From positions 38,433 through 102,432 of the forward strand of contig CAJUII010000001.1 in the NCBI GenBank assembly GCA_910586405.1: 64,000 nt of DNA. The letters run 5' to 3'. Below are positions 27,754-37,549 of this stretch, in pieces; position 1 is the stretch's first letter, and each line of letters begins with the position of its first letter. The position numbers and the translations under genes were made by a program. Source of the stretch: an uncultured Lachnospiraceae bacterium (GTDB taxonomy: Bacteria; Bacillota; Clostridia; Lachnospirales; Lachnospiraceae). The notes beneath the pieces were generated by a model, which saw nothing but the letters and a program-made list of their open reading frames with translations, ran no database searches and was not told the origin of the DNA.

Positions 27754-29151
27754 ATGGGAGAAACGATGGGAGACAAAGGAGACAAAATAAAAGAAAACAG
27801 AGAGACTGCGATCGCGGTGGAGAATGTCTGCAAGGTATACAAGCTCTATGACAAGCCGATGGACAGGCTCAAGGAGGCGTTAAAGCTGACCAGAAAGCAG
27901 AAGTATCATGAGTCGCATGCGCTGTCGAATGTGAGCTTTGACATCAAGCAGGGGGAGTGTGTTGGCATCATCGGGACAAATGGTTCGGGGAAATCCACCA
28001 TTTTAAAGATCATCACAGGGGTACTCAATCCGTCGAGCGGCAGTGTCAGCGTCAATGGGCGCATCTCTGCACTTTTGGAGCTGGGAGCGGGCTTTAATCA
28101 AGAGTATTCCGGCATGGAGAATATCTATCTCAATGGCACGATGAATGGTTTTTCGAAGGAGGAGATAGACGCGCGTCTCCAGGATATTCTTGATTTTGCG
28201 GATATCGGAGACTATGTCTATCAGCCGGTAAAGACGTATTCGAGCGGTATGTTTGTGCGTCTTGCCTTCTCGGTGGCGATCAATATTGACCCGGAGATTT
28301 TAATCGTGGATGAGGCGCTCTCTGTCGGAGATGTCTTTTTTCAGGCAAAGTGTTATCATAAATTTGACGAGTTTAAGAAGATGGGAAAGACAATAATGAT
28401 CGTGAGCCATGATTTGAGCAGCATTGCAAAATACTGTGACAGGGTGATCCTGCTCAATCAGGGCGTGAAGCTTGGGGAGGGGTCGCCCAAAGACATGATC
28501 GATGATTTCAAGCGCGTTTTAGTAGGGCAGTATGAGCTGCCGGAATCGAAGTCGGAGCAGAGTCTTTTGAATGATGCCGATGTGCAGGAGGCTGTGCAGA
28601 CCCGCGCGGCAGTTCAGAAGCGCGCGCGGACAAAGGATGCACAGGAGTCCGAGACGCTGGAGTATGGCACGCGGGAGGCTGAGATTGAGGAAATCTATCT
28701 GACGGACGACCGCGGTACGAGGACAAATGCAATTATCAAAGGGCTTTGCTTTAGTATTTATATGAGAGTGCGGTTCATTCAGGATCTCCCGGCGCCGATC
28801 TTTGCCTTCTCGATCAAGACGGCGAAAGGCACGGAGATCACGGGCACAAATACGATGTTCGAGAAAGCGTTTTTGGAGCCGGTGAAGGCAGGCGCTGTCA
28901 AGGAGATTACTTTTACACAAAAAATGTCATTGCAGGGCGGTGAATATCTGATCTCGTTTGGGGTCACAGGCTATGAAGGAAATGATTTCAAGGTGTATCA
29001 CAGGCTTTATGATGCGATTGATGTGACAGTGGTGTCCGACAAAAATACCGTGGGCTATTATGATATGGATTCCACGGTCGTAGTCAGGGATGCAGGCACA
29101 TCATACTCAGATAAGATTATACCATATGCAAAGGTTCAGGGGGAGCAGTGA
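27754..29151 (+). CDS. ABC exporter ATPase with carbohydrate-binding C-terminus (Wzt/TagH-like)
   Basis: A 465-residue ATPase. Walker A GTNGSGKST lies near residue 75, the signature YSSGMFVRLAFSV near 165, Walker B ILIVDEALSVGD near 185, and the switch histidine in IVSHDLSS. Residues about 310-460 form a Wzt_C-like beta-sandwich (YGTREAEIEEIYLTDDRG onward). In Gram-negative O-antigen systems this domain recognises the capped non-reducing end of the finished chain. ATG 27754 is used; ATG 27766, behind GGGAGA, is an equal alternative. The gene precedes the methyltransferase-kinase. Confidence 0.9.
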   Translation: MGETMGDKGDKIKENRETAIAVENVCKVYKLYDKPMDRLKEALKLTRKQKYHESHALSNVSFDIKQGECVGIIGTNGSGKSTILKIITGVLNPSSGSVSVNGRISALLELGAGFNQEYSGMENIYLNGTMNGFSKEEIDARLQDILDFADIGDYVYQPVKTYSSGMFVRLAFSVAINIDPEILIVDEALSVGDVFFQAKCYHKFDEFKKMGKTIMIVSHDLSSIAKYCDRVILLNQGVKLGEGSPKDMIDDFKRVLVGQYELPESKSEQSLLNDADVQEAVQTRAAVQKRARTKDAQESETLEYGTREAEIEEIYLTDDRGTRTNAIIKGLCFSIYMRVRFIQDLPAPIFAFSIKTAKGTEITGTNTMFEKAFLEPVKAGAVKEITFTQKMSLQGGEYLISFGVTGYEGNDFKVYHRLYDAIDVTVVSDKNTVGYYDMDSTVVVRDAGTSYSDKIIPYAKVQGEQ

Positions 29152-29157
29152 GGACAG

Positions 29158-31263
29158 ATGGCGGACGATATACAGGCAAGAATGGAACGAATAGGGAATG
29201 TAGTACTGGATTATACGTACTATGAAGGGCAGGATTTTTATACGGACGGCGAGATTGAGGATGAAATGCTCGACATTGCGATGAACAATCCCGCAGCACA
29301 GTTTCCAGAGATCATCGAGGCGCGCAGGAGTTGGCCTGTTTTTTATCATTTTTCACCACTTAGAGCCAATATCATAGACTGGATACCGTTTCAAAAAACG
29401 GACAAGGTCCTTGAAATTGGTGCGGGCTGCGGTGCGCTTACTGGTGCGATCGCAAAGAGAGTCGGGCGTGTCACCTGTGTGGATTTATCGAGAAAGCGCA
29501 GTCTGGTCAATGCCTACCGTCATCGCGACATGGACAATATCACGATCATGGTCGGCAATTTTAAGGATATTGAGCCGCATCTTGACGACGATTATGACTA
29601 TGTGCTGCTTATCGGCGTTTTTGAGTACGGGCAGGCGTATATTGGCGGGGCAACGCCCTATGAGGATTTTATGAAAATCTGCAATCGCCATCACAAGCCG
29701 GAGGGAAGCTTGGTGATAGCGATCGAAAATAAGTTTGGACTCAAATACTGGGCAGGCTGTCGAGAGGATCACCTGGGGACTTATTTCTCAGGACTAGAGG
29801 GATACCATGAGGGCGGATCGGCGAGAACCTTCACCAGACATGGACTCGAAAAGCTTCTCGCGTCGGCGGGCATTGCGTCGTATGCATTTTATTATCCATA
29901 TCCTGACTATAAGTTTCCGACAACGATCTATTCCGACGCATATCTGCCAAAAAAAGGAGAGCTGTGCAACAACCTAAGAAATTTTGACAGGGAGCGGGTT
30001 CTTTTATTTGATGAAAAGCAGGTGTTTGACGAAATTATAGAGGAGGGAGAGTTTCCGCTATTTTCTAATTCTTATCTGGTGGTGGCGGGGGCAATTCCAG
30101 AAGTTCTCTACACAAAGTTTTCGAATGACCGGGTGCCGAGGTGGGCTATCCGCACGTCGATTGTCGGGAGAACACCGGAGTCTTTGCATGTGGAGAAGCA
30201 GCCCGACACGGAGGCGGCTTGCAGGCATCTGCTGAATACGATGCACGCGTATGAACAGCTCTCCAAGCGCTACGAGGGGACAAAAATTGATATCAACAAA
30301 TGCAGAATGATAGAGGCTGATATTCAAAACGGGCTTGCCTTCGAATTCTGCAAGGGAAGAACGTTGGAGTCGCTCTTGGATGAATGTCTTGGGCGGGCGG
30401 ATGTCGCAGGCTTTAAGGCGCTGATTGAGGAGTATCTGTACTGGCTTCACTACAATGAGGAGGTCTATGCCGTCAGCAATTTTGACTTTATTTTTCCGAA
30501 TATTCTTGTGGATGGCGGAAAGTGGCATATCATTGACTACGAGTGGACCTTTGACAAGCATATTGATGCAATGGACATCGCGTTTCGCGCCTTTTATAAC
30601 TACACGCTGGGCGGTGAGACGAGAAAGGCCTGTGAGGATCTGCTCATGAAGGATTTGCTGGGACTGTCGGAGAGTGCGGTCAAGGTGGCTGTCGCGGATG
30701 AGCGGGAGTTTCAACTGCGCATCACAGGCAGTCGTGCATCGGCGGAGCGGATGCGGGAATTGATCGGGAATAGAGCGTACGCGCTGGATGGGATGCTAAA
30801 GTATTGCAACCATGCAGATATACAGTTCGTCGCACAGATTTTTGTGGACTACGGGGAAGGGTTCAGCGAGCAGGATTCTGTCAAGCTGTTGGATTGTTAT
30901 CGCAGGGAGCGCTATCTCAAGCTTTCGTATGATATTCCAGCGGGGGCTGAGAGGGTGCGGATTGACCCTTGTTCCTTTGCATGTGCGATAGAGCTGAACA
31001 AGATACAAGTAAACGACAGAGTCTATACGACAGAAGACATCGAGGTGAACGGAGCATGGCAGGCGTGCGGATGCATTGTGTTTGACAATGGAGACCCCAA
31101 TTTTGTCATTCAGGTAACGGGCGGCGGGCATCTTGTGGTAGATATGGATGTGTTAGAGCTTCCACAGCCGCTTGCAAGCCAGCTTGTGCAGGAGGCGTCC
31201 AAAGAGGATTTGGTAACGAGAACGAAATCATTTCTAAAGACCAGACTCAAAGATCGGGGGTAG
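29158..31263 (+). CDS. Methyltransferase-kinase fusion, probable glycan chain terminator
   Basis: A 701-residue protein. Residues about 50-250 form a class I SAM methyltransferase (VLEIGAGCGALTG near 84, then the acidic VTCVDLS). Residues about 300-500 have the kinase/aminoglycoside-phosphotransferase layout: Lys347 in HVEKQP, hinge FEFCKGRTLESLL, catalytic Asp443 and Asn448 in NFDFIFPNILV, and Asp460 in IIDYEW. All four core kinase residues are present. A C-terminal beta domain (about 580-690, starting near RERYLKLSYDIP) follows. E. coli WbdD, with the same order, phosphorylates and methylates the end of the O9a polymer to stop growth and license export. The gene lies 7 bases after a Wzt with a binding domain, which fits. 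The enzyme's actual substrate is untested. Confidence 0.75.
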   Translation: MADDIQARMERIGNVVLDYTYYEGQDFYTDGEIEDEMLDIAMNNPAAQFPEIIEARRSWPVFYHFSPLRANIIDWIPFQKTDKVLEIGAGCGALTGAIAKRVGRVTCVDLSRKRSLVNAYRHRDMDNITIMVGNFKDIEPHLDDDYDYVLLIGVFEYGQAYIGGATPYEDFMKICNRHHKPEGSLVIAIENKFGLKYWAGCREDHLGTYFSGLEGYHEGGSARTFTRHGLEKLLASAGIASYAFYYPYPDYKFPTTIYSDAYLPKKGELCNNLRNFDRERVLLFDEKQVFDEIIEEGEFPLFSNSYLVVAGAIPEVLYTKFSNDRVPRWAIRTSIVGRTPESLHVEKQPDTEAACRHLLNTMHAYEQLSKRYEGTKIDINKCRMIEADIQNGLAFEFCKGRTLESLLDECLGRADVAGFKALIEEYLYWLHYNEEVYAVSNFDFIFPNILVDGGKWHIIDYEWTFDKHIDAMDIAFRAFYNYTLGGETRKACEDLLMKDLLGLSESAVKVAVADEREFQLRITGSRASAERMRELIGNRAYALDGMLKYCNHADIQFVAQIFVDYGEGFSEQDSVKLLDCYRRERYLKLSYDIPAGAERVRIDPCSFACAIELNKIQVNDRVYTTEDIEVNGAWQACGCIVFDNGDPNFVIQVTGGGHLVVDMDVLELPQPLASQLVQEASKEDLVTRTKSFLKTRLKDRG

Positions 31264-31311
31264 TGTGAACCTGATCAGAGAATCCGCTAAGGCGGGTGAA
31301 CGGGGGATAGT

Positions 31312-33351
31312 ATGTTAGGGAAGATAAAGGATGCCATACAGGGCAGATTGTACAAAAAGTGCATCGAGGAGTACGAGCGGGAGCTGCGCTGTCAGACAGA
31401 GCCTTACTTGGTGTGGGTGAGGGAGACAGAGCAGGGCGGTCCTGTATCGGCAAAGAATGCCGTTGGTATCGTGTGTATGGAGCAGTGCGGAAGAGATTTT
31501 TCTCTCGCTGCATTCAAGCAGGATTACATCTTGTTTGTGTCGGAGGCGGGCAGACTTGCAGACTGGGCAGCCGGTGAGATTGCACAGTATTTTGAGGTAC
31601 ATCAGGATGTCGATATCGTCTATGCGGATGAGGATACCTGGATGATGCCAGCGGAGCAGGTACTGTCGGCAGATGAGAGTGCGCACAGGATTTTTCCGTG
31701 GACAAAACCGATGTGGTCGCCGGACACGCTGCTTTCCTTTCTTTATTTTGGCAATGTCTTTGCGGTACGCAGGGCGGCATTTGCGGCGCAGGAATGGCTT
31801 GGAGAGGACGACTATCGCAAAAATATTTATGATTTTGTGCTGAGGGCGTCCGAGGGAGCGCACTCTCCCGGACATCTTGAGAAAATTTTATTTCATGCGT
31901 ACAGAACCGGGAAGAACCGGGCTGATATCGAGGACACACTCATGCATGAGACGGATTTTATCGGTGTGGGTGCTATGTATGATTCTATTCGGGAACGTGC
32001 ATTTGCAAGGCGGGGTGTCCAAGCGAAGATGGTGTTGGATGCGGCGACAGGCATTTCGTATCCGATTTATGAACTGCCAGACACGCCGCTTGTCAGCATT
32101 GTCATTCCCTCAAAGGATAACCCGGAGGCATTGATGCAGTGCATTCGCTCGATAGATGCACATACGGCGTATCCCAATTATGAAATCATTGTTGTGGACA
32201 ATGGCAGCACAGAGAGTGTGCGCAGTATTCTGGAAGCATTCAGAAAGGAATGCCCGTTTGAGTATCTTTATCAGCCGATGGCGTTCAACTTTTCACGGAT
32301 GTGCAATATTGGTGCGCAGCATGCAAAGGGAACATATCTGCTGCTGCTCAATGATGATATGGAGGTTTTAGAGTCCTCGTGGCTGACAAGAATGGTTGGT
32401 CAGGCATCACTCGAGCATGTCGGTGCAGTCGGTGCGAAGCTTTTATATCCGAAAACGACCTTAATCCAGCATGTTGGAATCACCAACACCATCTCTGGAC
32501 CTGGTCATAAGCTGAAACTGCTGGATGATAACGAGTCCTATTATTATGGAAGAAACCGCTTTGTGTATGACCTGATTGGCGTGACGGCGGCGTGTATTCT
32601 GATGCGCAAGGCGTGTTTTCTGTCAATGGAAGGGCTGTATGAAGGGCTTGCGGTGGCGTACAATGACGTGGATCTGTGCTTTAGGCTGCATGGCAGAGGA
32701 CTGTACAATGTCCAGCGAAATGATGTGGTGCTCTACCACCACGAATCATTGAGCCGCGGTGATGATCTTAAGGACGAGCGGAAGCTAAAGCGCCTGACGG
32801 CGGAGAAGAATGCACTGTACGACAGACATCCGGCACTGTACAGGCACGATCCCTTTATCGGTACACTGTTAAACAGCGGAGATCCTGAGTATAGCTGCCG
32901 CTGGCTTGAGGGATATGAGCTGTCTGGCGCTGCCGGCTCGACCCCGCTTCTGGCGCAGGAGAGCAGGCTGCCAGCGCCTGAGACGATGAATCAGGCGATC
33001 ATGATATCGGTGGAGGAATGCGGCAGAGAGCACACCAAAGAGAGAAAACCGTACTATCTGATTAAAGGATGGGCGTATGTGCCAGGTGCGGACAACGCGC
33101 GCTATGCGTTCAAAATCCTTCTGGTCAACAGTGCGGGCAAGGTGTGGGCGATGCCAGTACAAAAGCGGTATCGCAAGGATGTGGCGGCAATCCTTCCAGA
33201 CGAGATGAATGTCGAGATGACAGGGTTTTGTAATTGGATTGCCAAGGGGGCGCTGCCGCCGGATACTTATGAGCTATGGATGACAGCGAAGGATGGCTGT
33301 TCCAGACAACGACTGTATCGAAGTATGGAGAAAAGGCTGACGGTTGAATGA
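31312..33351 (+). CDS. Large GT2 glycosyltransferase with degenerate N-terminal module
   Basis: A 679-residue protein. Residues about 90-200 match only the acceptor-side half of a GT2 domain (YADEDTWM, then WSPDTLLSFLYFGNVFAVRR) and lack the nucleotide-binding half. A complete GT2 follows at about 255-520 with LVSIVIPSKDN, VVDNGSTESV, LLLNDDMEV, VAYNDVDLCFRL and the HHESLSRG motif common in rhamnosyltransferase-type GT2 enzymes. A beta-rich domain of about 115 residues ends the protein (YYLIKGWAYVPG...). ATG 31312 is preceded by CGGGGGA. Its stop overlaps the next, paralogous gene (ATGA). It likely adds a backbone sugar. Confidence 0.85.
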   Translation: MLGKIKDAIQGRLYKKCIEEYERELRCQTEPYLVWVRETEQGGPVSAKNAVGIVCMEQCGRDFSLAAFKQDYILFVSEAGRLADWAAGEIAQYFEVHQDVDIVYADEDTWMMPAEQVLSADESAHRIFPWTKPMWSPDTLLSFLYFGNVFAVRRAAFAAQEWLGEDDYRKNIYDFVLRASEGAHSPGHLEKILFHAYRTGKNRADIEDTLMHETDFIGVGAMYDSIRERAFARRGVQAKMVLDAATGISYPIYELPDTPLVSIVIPSKDNPEALMQCIRSIDAHTAYPNYEIIVVDNGSTESVRSILEAFRKECPFEYLYQPMAFNFSRMCNIGAQHAKGTYLLLLNDDMEVLESSWLTRMVGQASLEHVGAVGAKLLYPKTTLIQHVGITNTISGPGHKLKLLDDNESYYYGRNRFVYDLIGVTAACILMRKACFLSMEGLYEGLAVAYNDVDLCFRLHGRGLYNVQRNDVVLYHHESLSRGDDLKDERKLKRLTAEKNALYDRHPALYRHDPFIGTLLNSGDPEYSCRWLEGYELSGAAGSTPLLAQESRLPAPETMNQAIMISVEECGREHTKERKPYYLIKGWAYVPGADNARYAFKILLVNSAGKVWAMPVQKRYRKDVAAILPDEMNVEMTGFCNWIAKGALPPDTYELWMTAKDGCSRQRLYRSMEKRLTVE

Positions 33352-35378
33352 GAGATAGAATGTATCAAGAAGAACTTTTTGCACAGAGAACTCCATATCT
33401 GCAATGGCTCAAAGGGCAGCAGGAGATGGAGCGGACGATGGACAGACCAGAGGCAGGGAAGCAGGTATGCGCGCTTCCCTTTTCTTCGTGTATGGATAGT
33501 GTGTCCGGCTATGGGGTTTTTCGTGCAGATACCATCTATTTATTTGTGAGGACAGGCGGCAGTCTGGTCAAAGGCGCAGAGACTATGATTGCGGAAATCT
33601 TTTCTCAGAGACCGGGGACTATGTTAGTCTATGCGGACGAAGATTACCGCGGCAGCCTGAGCGCGTTTTATGAGATGGATGGGAAGGCAGGGGAAGGCGG
33701 TCTGTATAGAGGTGCGCCATGGTTTAAGCCTGAGTTCTCGCCGGATACACTGAGTTCCTTTTTCTATCTGGGCAGCATTTTTGCGGTGCGGGGAGATGTG
33801 ATTTTGCGGATGATAGATGTGCATGGAGACAGCATTGGCATCTATGAGCTGGTGTATTGGATTTTTATGGAGGTCCTGGCAGTGTGGCAGAGTCTGGCAG
33901 ATACAGGGATTGTGCATCTTGCGAAGGTACTGTACACCAATGACTCTCCGGCGTCTGCAGCGCGGCTGGAATGTTCAGCGCATATAAAAAGTCTGTATGA
34001 ATCGAAGGAACCAGTACAGGAACTGGTATCCATCATCATTCCAAGCAAAGACAATGCCAAAATACTACAGCGGTGTCTGGAAACACTGATGCAGAATACT
34101 ATTTATGACAAGGGTGCGGTTCACTGTGAGATTATTATTGTGGATAACGGCAGCAGTCCGACACAGCGCCAGCATATCGCTGAGTTTATGGAAAAGGCAA
34201 AGCACAGGCAGCCAGACTTTACATTTTTATACCTGTATGAAGAAAGTCCTTTTAATTTTTCTGCGATGTGTAACAGAGGGGCACAGGCAGCCGCGGGCAG
34301 ATACCTGCTGTTTCTCAATGACGATATCGAGGTACTAGATACAGAGGAGGGCGGCAGATGGCTTGCGCGTATGATGGCATATGCGCGCAGGCGGCATGTG
34401 GGTGCAGTCGGTGCAAAGCTGTATTATCCGCTTGTTCCGGCGGATAGTGGGTGCTACAGAATACAGCATACAGGAATCACAAATATGGGAATTGGTCCGG
34501 CGCACAAGCTTGGCGGTATGACGGACACAGGCAGCCTGTATCATGGGCACAACACGATGAACTATGACATGCTCGCAGTCACGGCGGCGTGTATGATGGT
34601 CAGAAAAAGTGTGTTTGACGAGATGGGGGGATTTGATGAGTCCCTTGCGGTGGCGTACAATGATGTGGCGCTCTGCTTTCGGCTGTATCAGTCCGGCTAC
34701 TTTAATGTACAGGTCAATGAGGCGGTGCTGATTCATCATGAATCCCTCAGCAGAGGGCTAGACACTTCGCCGCAGAAGCGAAAACGGCTGGCGGAGGAGA
34801 AGGAGCGGCTGTATCAGCAGTATCCGGAATTCAGGGCGTGGGATCCCTTTTATAGTCCGCATCTGGTACAGTGGAAACGCGATGTGGACTACAACACAAA
34901 TTTTTTGTATGCATGTGACGAAATCGTTGTGCCTGAAAGTGTGCATGTATCTGAGCAAAGCAAAATTTTTCGCCAGCGCGGAAAATCTGGAATACTCGGG
35001 AAAATCAGGGATAGACTGACAGGGCAGGATCTGTTGATGGCGCAGATCGACAGCATCGAGCAGGAGGAGCAGACCGTGACAGTCAACGGATGGTGCGTAC
35101 AGAGGAACCGCAACAATGCAGGGATTTCCAGAAGGCTTTGTCTATGCAGCGGCAAACAGGTCTATATGTTTGAGATACTGCCCAAACTTCGGGAGGATGT
35201 GGCGTCTGTGTTTGCGGCGGACGGCAGGACGGCAAATGTCGCGCTTTCAGGCATACAAGTGCGGTTTGAAAGAAATGGTTTGCAGCGGGGACGCTATCGG
35301 ATAGCAATCTTGTTTCATGAAAGGCAGCTTCTGTGGGCAATGAACGGTAAGGGTGAGCAGATCGAGGTAGAAATTTAG
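33348..35378 (+). CDS. Large GT2 glycosyltransferase, paralogue of the preceding gene
   Basis: A 676-residue protein with the same architecture as its neighbour: a truncated N-terminal GT2-like half (MLVYADEDY, then FSPDTLSSFFYLGSIFAVR), a complete GT2 (about 225-500) with LVSIIIPSKDN, IVDNGSSPTQ, FLNDDIEVLD, VAYNDVALCFRL and IHHESLSRG, and the same C-terminal beta domain (VTVNGWCVQRN...). The Asp in VAYNDVD of the neighbour is Ala here (NDVAL). Tandem paralogues with separate specificities fit a repeat unit of several sugars. Translation is coupled to the upstream gene by a 4-base overlap. Confidence 0.85.
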   Translation: MRDRMYQEELFAQRTPYLQWLKGQQEMERTMDRPEAGKQVCALPFSSCMDSVSGYGVFRADTIYLFVRTGGSLVKGAETMIAEIFSQRPGTMLVYADEDYRGSLSAFYEMDGKAGEGGLYRGAPWFKPEFSPDTLSSFFYLGSIFAVRGDVILRMIDVHGDSIGIYELVYWIFMEVLAVWQSLADTGIVHLAKVLYTNDSPASAARLECSAHIKSLYESKEPVQELVSIIIPSKDNAKILQRCLETLMQNTIYDKGAVHCEIIIVDNGSSPTQRQHIAEFMEKAKHRQPDFTFLYLYEESPFNFSAMCNRGAQAAAGRYLLFLNDDIEVLDTEEGGRWLARMMAYARRRHVGAVGAKLYYPLVPADSGCYRIQHTGITNMGIGPAHKLGGMTDTGSLYHGHNTMNYDMLAVTAACMMVRKSVFDEMGGFDESLAVAYNDVALCFRLYQSGYFNVQVNEAVLIHHESLSRGLDTSPQKRKRLAEEKERLYQQYPEFRAWDPFYSPHLVQWKRDVDYNTNFLYACDEIVVPESVHVSEQSKIFRQRGKSGILGKIRDRLTGQDLLMAQIDSIEQEEQTVTVNGWCVQRNRNNAGISRRLCLCSGKQVYMFEILPKLREDVASVFAADGRTANVALSGIQVRFERNGLQRGRYRIAILFHERQLLWAMNGKGEQIEVEI

Positions 35379-35401
35379 ATACCGGAAAGGTGTGGAGTGT
35401 C

Positions 35402-37420
35402 ATGGCAAATGATAATTTTGACAATCTTGGCAGGGAACAGAATAAGGAAGTGTACGATGTGCAATTCTATAAACAGGCGTATGAACAGGAAAAGGCGCGC
35501 GCGGCGTCCCTCGCAGGACGGCTTGCGGATGCGAAGAATGAGGCGGATTCTTTGCAGTTTCAGCTAGACCGCATCAAAAATAATCCCTTGTGGAAGGCGT
35601 CAAAGCCGCTGCGTCAGACGATGCACTGGGGGCTTCGCAATTACAGGCGCGTGCGCAACCTGGGCGGTCCGAAGGGGATTGTCAGAAAATTAAAACAGAA
35701 AAAAATCGAGGCGGAGGCGAAAAAACTCCACGGAACAGCGAGCTTTCCCACACCGGAGCAGGCAGCACAGCAGCGAAATGCCAAATTTGACAAAATGGTC
35801 AAGATCAGTATCCTGGTGCCGGTCTACAATACCCCGCTCAATTTTCTCAATGAGATGATCGAGTCTGTGATGAACCAGACCTATCAGAATTGGGAGCTGT
35901 GTCTGGCGGATGGGTCTGACGATGCGCATGAGAGTGTGGGCGCGCGCTGTCAGGAATACAGGGAGAAGGACAAGCGCATTGTCTATAAAAAGCTTGCAGA
36001 AAACGGCGGCATCGCCGCGAACACAAATGCGTGTTACACGATGGCTGCCGGGGAATATATTGGTCTGTTTGACCATGATGATGTGCTGCATCCGTCCGCA
36101 TTGTACGAGTATGTGAAGGTGATCAATGAGCAGGGTGCAGACTATATCTACTGTGACGAGACGACCTTTAAGGGCGAGAGCATCAACAACATGATCACGC
36201 TGCATTTCAAGCCTGATTATGCGCCGGACAATCTCAGGGCGAACAATTATATCTGCCATTTTAGCGTATTTTCGCGCAAGCTTCTCGAGGGTACGGAGCT
36301 TTTTCGCAGCGGTTTTGACGGCAGCCAGGACCATGATATGATCCTGCGGCTGACCAGCAGTGCCCGAAAGGTCGTGCATGTGCCGAAGCTTCTGTATTAC
36401 TGGCGGTCGCACAAGGCGAGTACAGCGAGCGATATCAGTGCAAAACCCTATGCCATCGCGGCGGCGAAGGGGGCAGTGGCAGACCATTTGACACGGAGCG
36501 GCTTCAAGAATTTTGAGATCAAGAGCACGCGGGCATTTGACACAATCTTTGAGATCAAGTATGAGATTTTGAGTGAGGACAGAATCTCAATCCTGATACC
36601 GAACAAGGATCATGTCGAGGATTTGAGACGCTGTATCGATTCCATTCGGGAGCGCAGCACGTATGGAAATTATGAGATTATCGTGATCGAAAATAACAGT
36701 GCGGACAAAGCGGTGTTTGACTATTATAACACGCTGAAAGAACAGAAGGACATAACGGTCGTCACATATTCGGGCGCATTCAACTATGCAAAGCTCAATA
36801 ATTTTGGAGCGGGCTTTGCGACGGGAAAATATCTGTTGTTATTAAATAATGACACGCAGGTGATCTCGATGAACTGGCTCGAGGCGATGCTGATGTACGC
36901 GCAGCGGCCCGATGTGGGGGCAGTCGGCGCAAAGCTCTATTATGGGGACCGGACGATTCAACATGCAGGAGTCGTCATCGGGCTTGGCGCACACCGGACC
37001 GCAGGGCACACACATTATAAAATCAACTATGACAATCTCGGCTATATGGGGCGGCTGTGCTATGCGCAGAATGTGTCAGCGGTGACAGGCGCCTGTCTGA
37101 TGGTCCGAAAGAGCCTGTACGATGCGCTTGGCGGGCTTGATGAGACGTTCGCCGTGGCACTCAACGATGTGGATTTCTGCCTGCGCATCCGGGAGAAAGG
37201 CTATTTGAATGTATTCACGCCGTTTGCGGAGCTGTATCATTTTGAGTCAGCGTCGCGCGGCAGTGATCTTGTGGATGAGGAGAAGGCGGCGCGGTACGAG
37301 ACGGAGTCAGCGCTGTTTCGCGAGCGGTGGAAGGAGCAGCTCGCGAAGGGAGATCCGTATTACAACCCGAATTTTTCACTCGATCACAGTGACTATTCAC
37401 TGAGGGTTGACTATTCATAA
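35402..37420 (+). CDS. Bifunctional tandem-GT2 glycosyltransferase
   Basis: A 672-residue enzyme with two full GT2 modules. A short coiled coil (about 20-65) is followed by module 1 (about 135-350: ISILVPVYNTPL, LADGSDDAH, LFDHDDVLH) and module 2 (about 395-655: ISILIPNKDHVED, IENNSADKA, LLLNNDTQV, VALNDVDFCLRI, HFESASRGSD). Both keep acidic metal motifs, so it may add two sugars. ATG 35402 is preferred, with GGAAAGG and TGGAG upstream; GTG 35390 would add four residues. It ends a run of three large GT2 genes and is followed by a promoter for the phospho-sugar mutase. Confidence 0.85.
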   Translation: MANDNFDNLGREQNKEVYDVQFYKQAYEQEKARAASLAGRLADAKNEADSLQFQLDRIKNNPLWKASKPLRQTMHWGLRNYRRVRNLGGPKGIVRKLKQKKIEAEAKKLHGTASFPTPEQAAQQRNAKFDKMVKISILVPVYNTPLNFLNEMIESVMNQTYQNWELCLADGSDDAHESVGARCQEYREKDKRIVYKKLAENGGIAANTNACYTMAAGEYIGLFDHDDVLHPSALYEYVKVINEQGADYIYCDETTFKGESINNMITLHFKPDYAPDNLRANNYICHFSVFSRKLLEGTELFRSGFDGSQDHDMILRLTSSARKVVHVPKLLYYWRSHKASTASDISAKPYAIAAAKGAVADHLTRSGFKNFEIKSTRAFDTIFEIKYEILSEDRISILIPNKDHVEDLRRCIDSIRERSTYGNYEIIVIENNSADKAVFDYYNTLKEQKDITVVTYSGAFNYAKLNNFGAGFATGKYLLLLNNDTQVISMNWLEAMLMYAQRPDVGAVGAKLYYGDRTIQHAGVVIGLGAHRTAGHTHYKINYDNLGYMGRLCYAQNVSAVTGACLMVRKSLYDALGGLDETFAVALNDVDFCLRIREKGYLNVFTPFAELYHFESASRGSDLVDEEKAARYETESALFRERWKEQLAKGDPYYNPNFSLDHSDYSLRVDYS

Positions 37421-37455
37421 AATTGAATTAAATTTGGTTAAATTTGCTTATAATC

Positions 37456-37484
37456 TTGAAAAATTTCCAAATTTTTGGTTTAAT
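37456..37484 (+). promoter_or_regulatory. Sigma-A-type promoter for the phospho-sugar mutase
   Basis: TTGAAA (37456-37461), a 17-base spacer and TTTAAT (37479-37484) in an A/T-rich 129-base gap. The mutase probably has its own transcript. Confidence 0.6.
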
Positions 37485-37549
37485 GGATATGGAACGTAGT
37501 GCAAAATGACAACGCACTGAATTAAATGAATTTATATGGAGGTAGCAGT

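Noticed and set aside
35690..36487. 265-codon open frame on the - strand
   Set aside because: Antisense to the first GT2 module of the enzyme at 35402; no domain pattern and no ribosome binding site.
37423..37454. TTGAAT ... TATAAT as the mutase promoter
   Set aside because: The spacer is 20 bases; the nearby TTGAAA-17-TTTAAT fits better.
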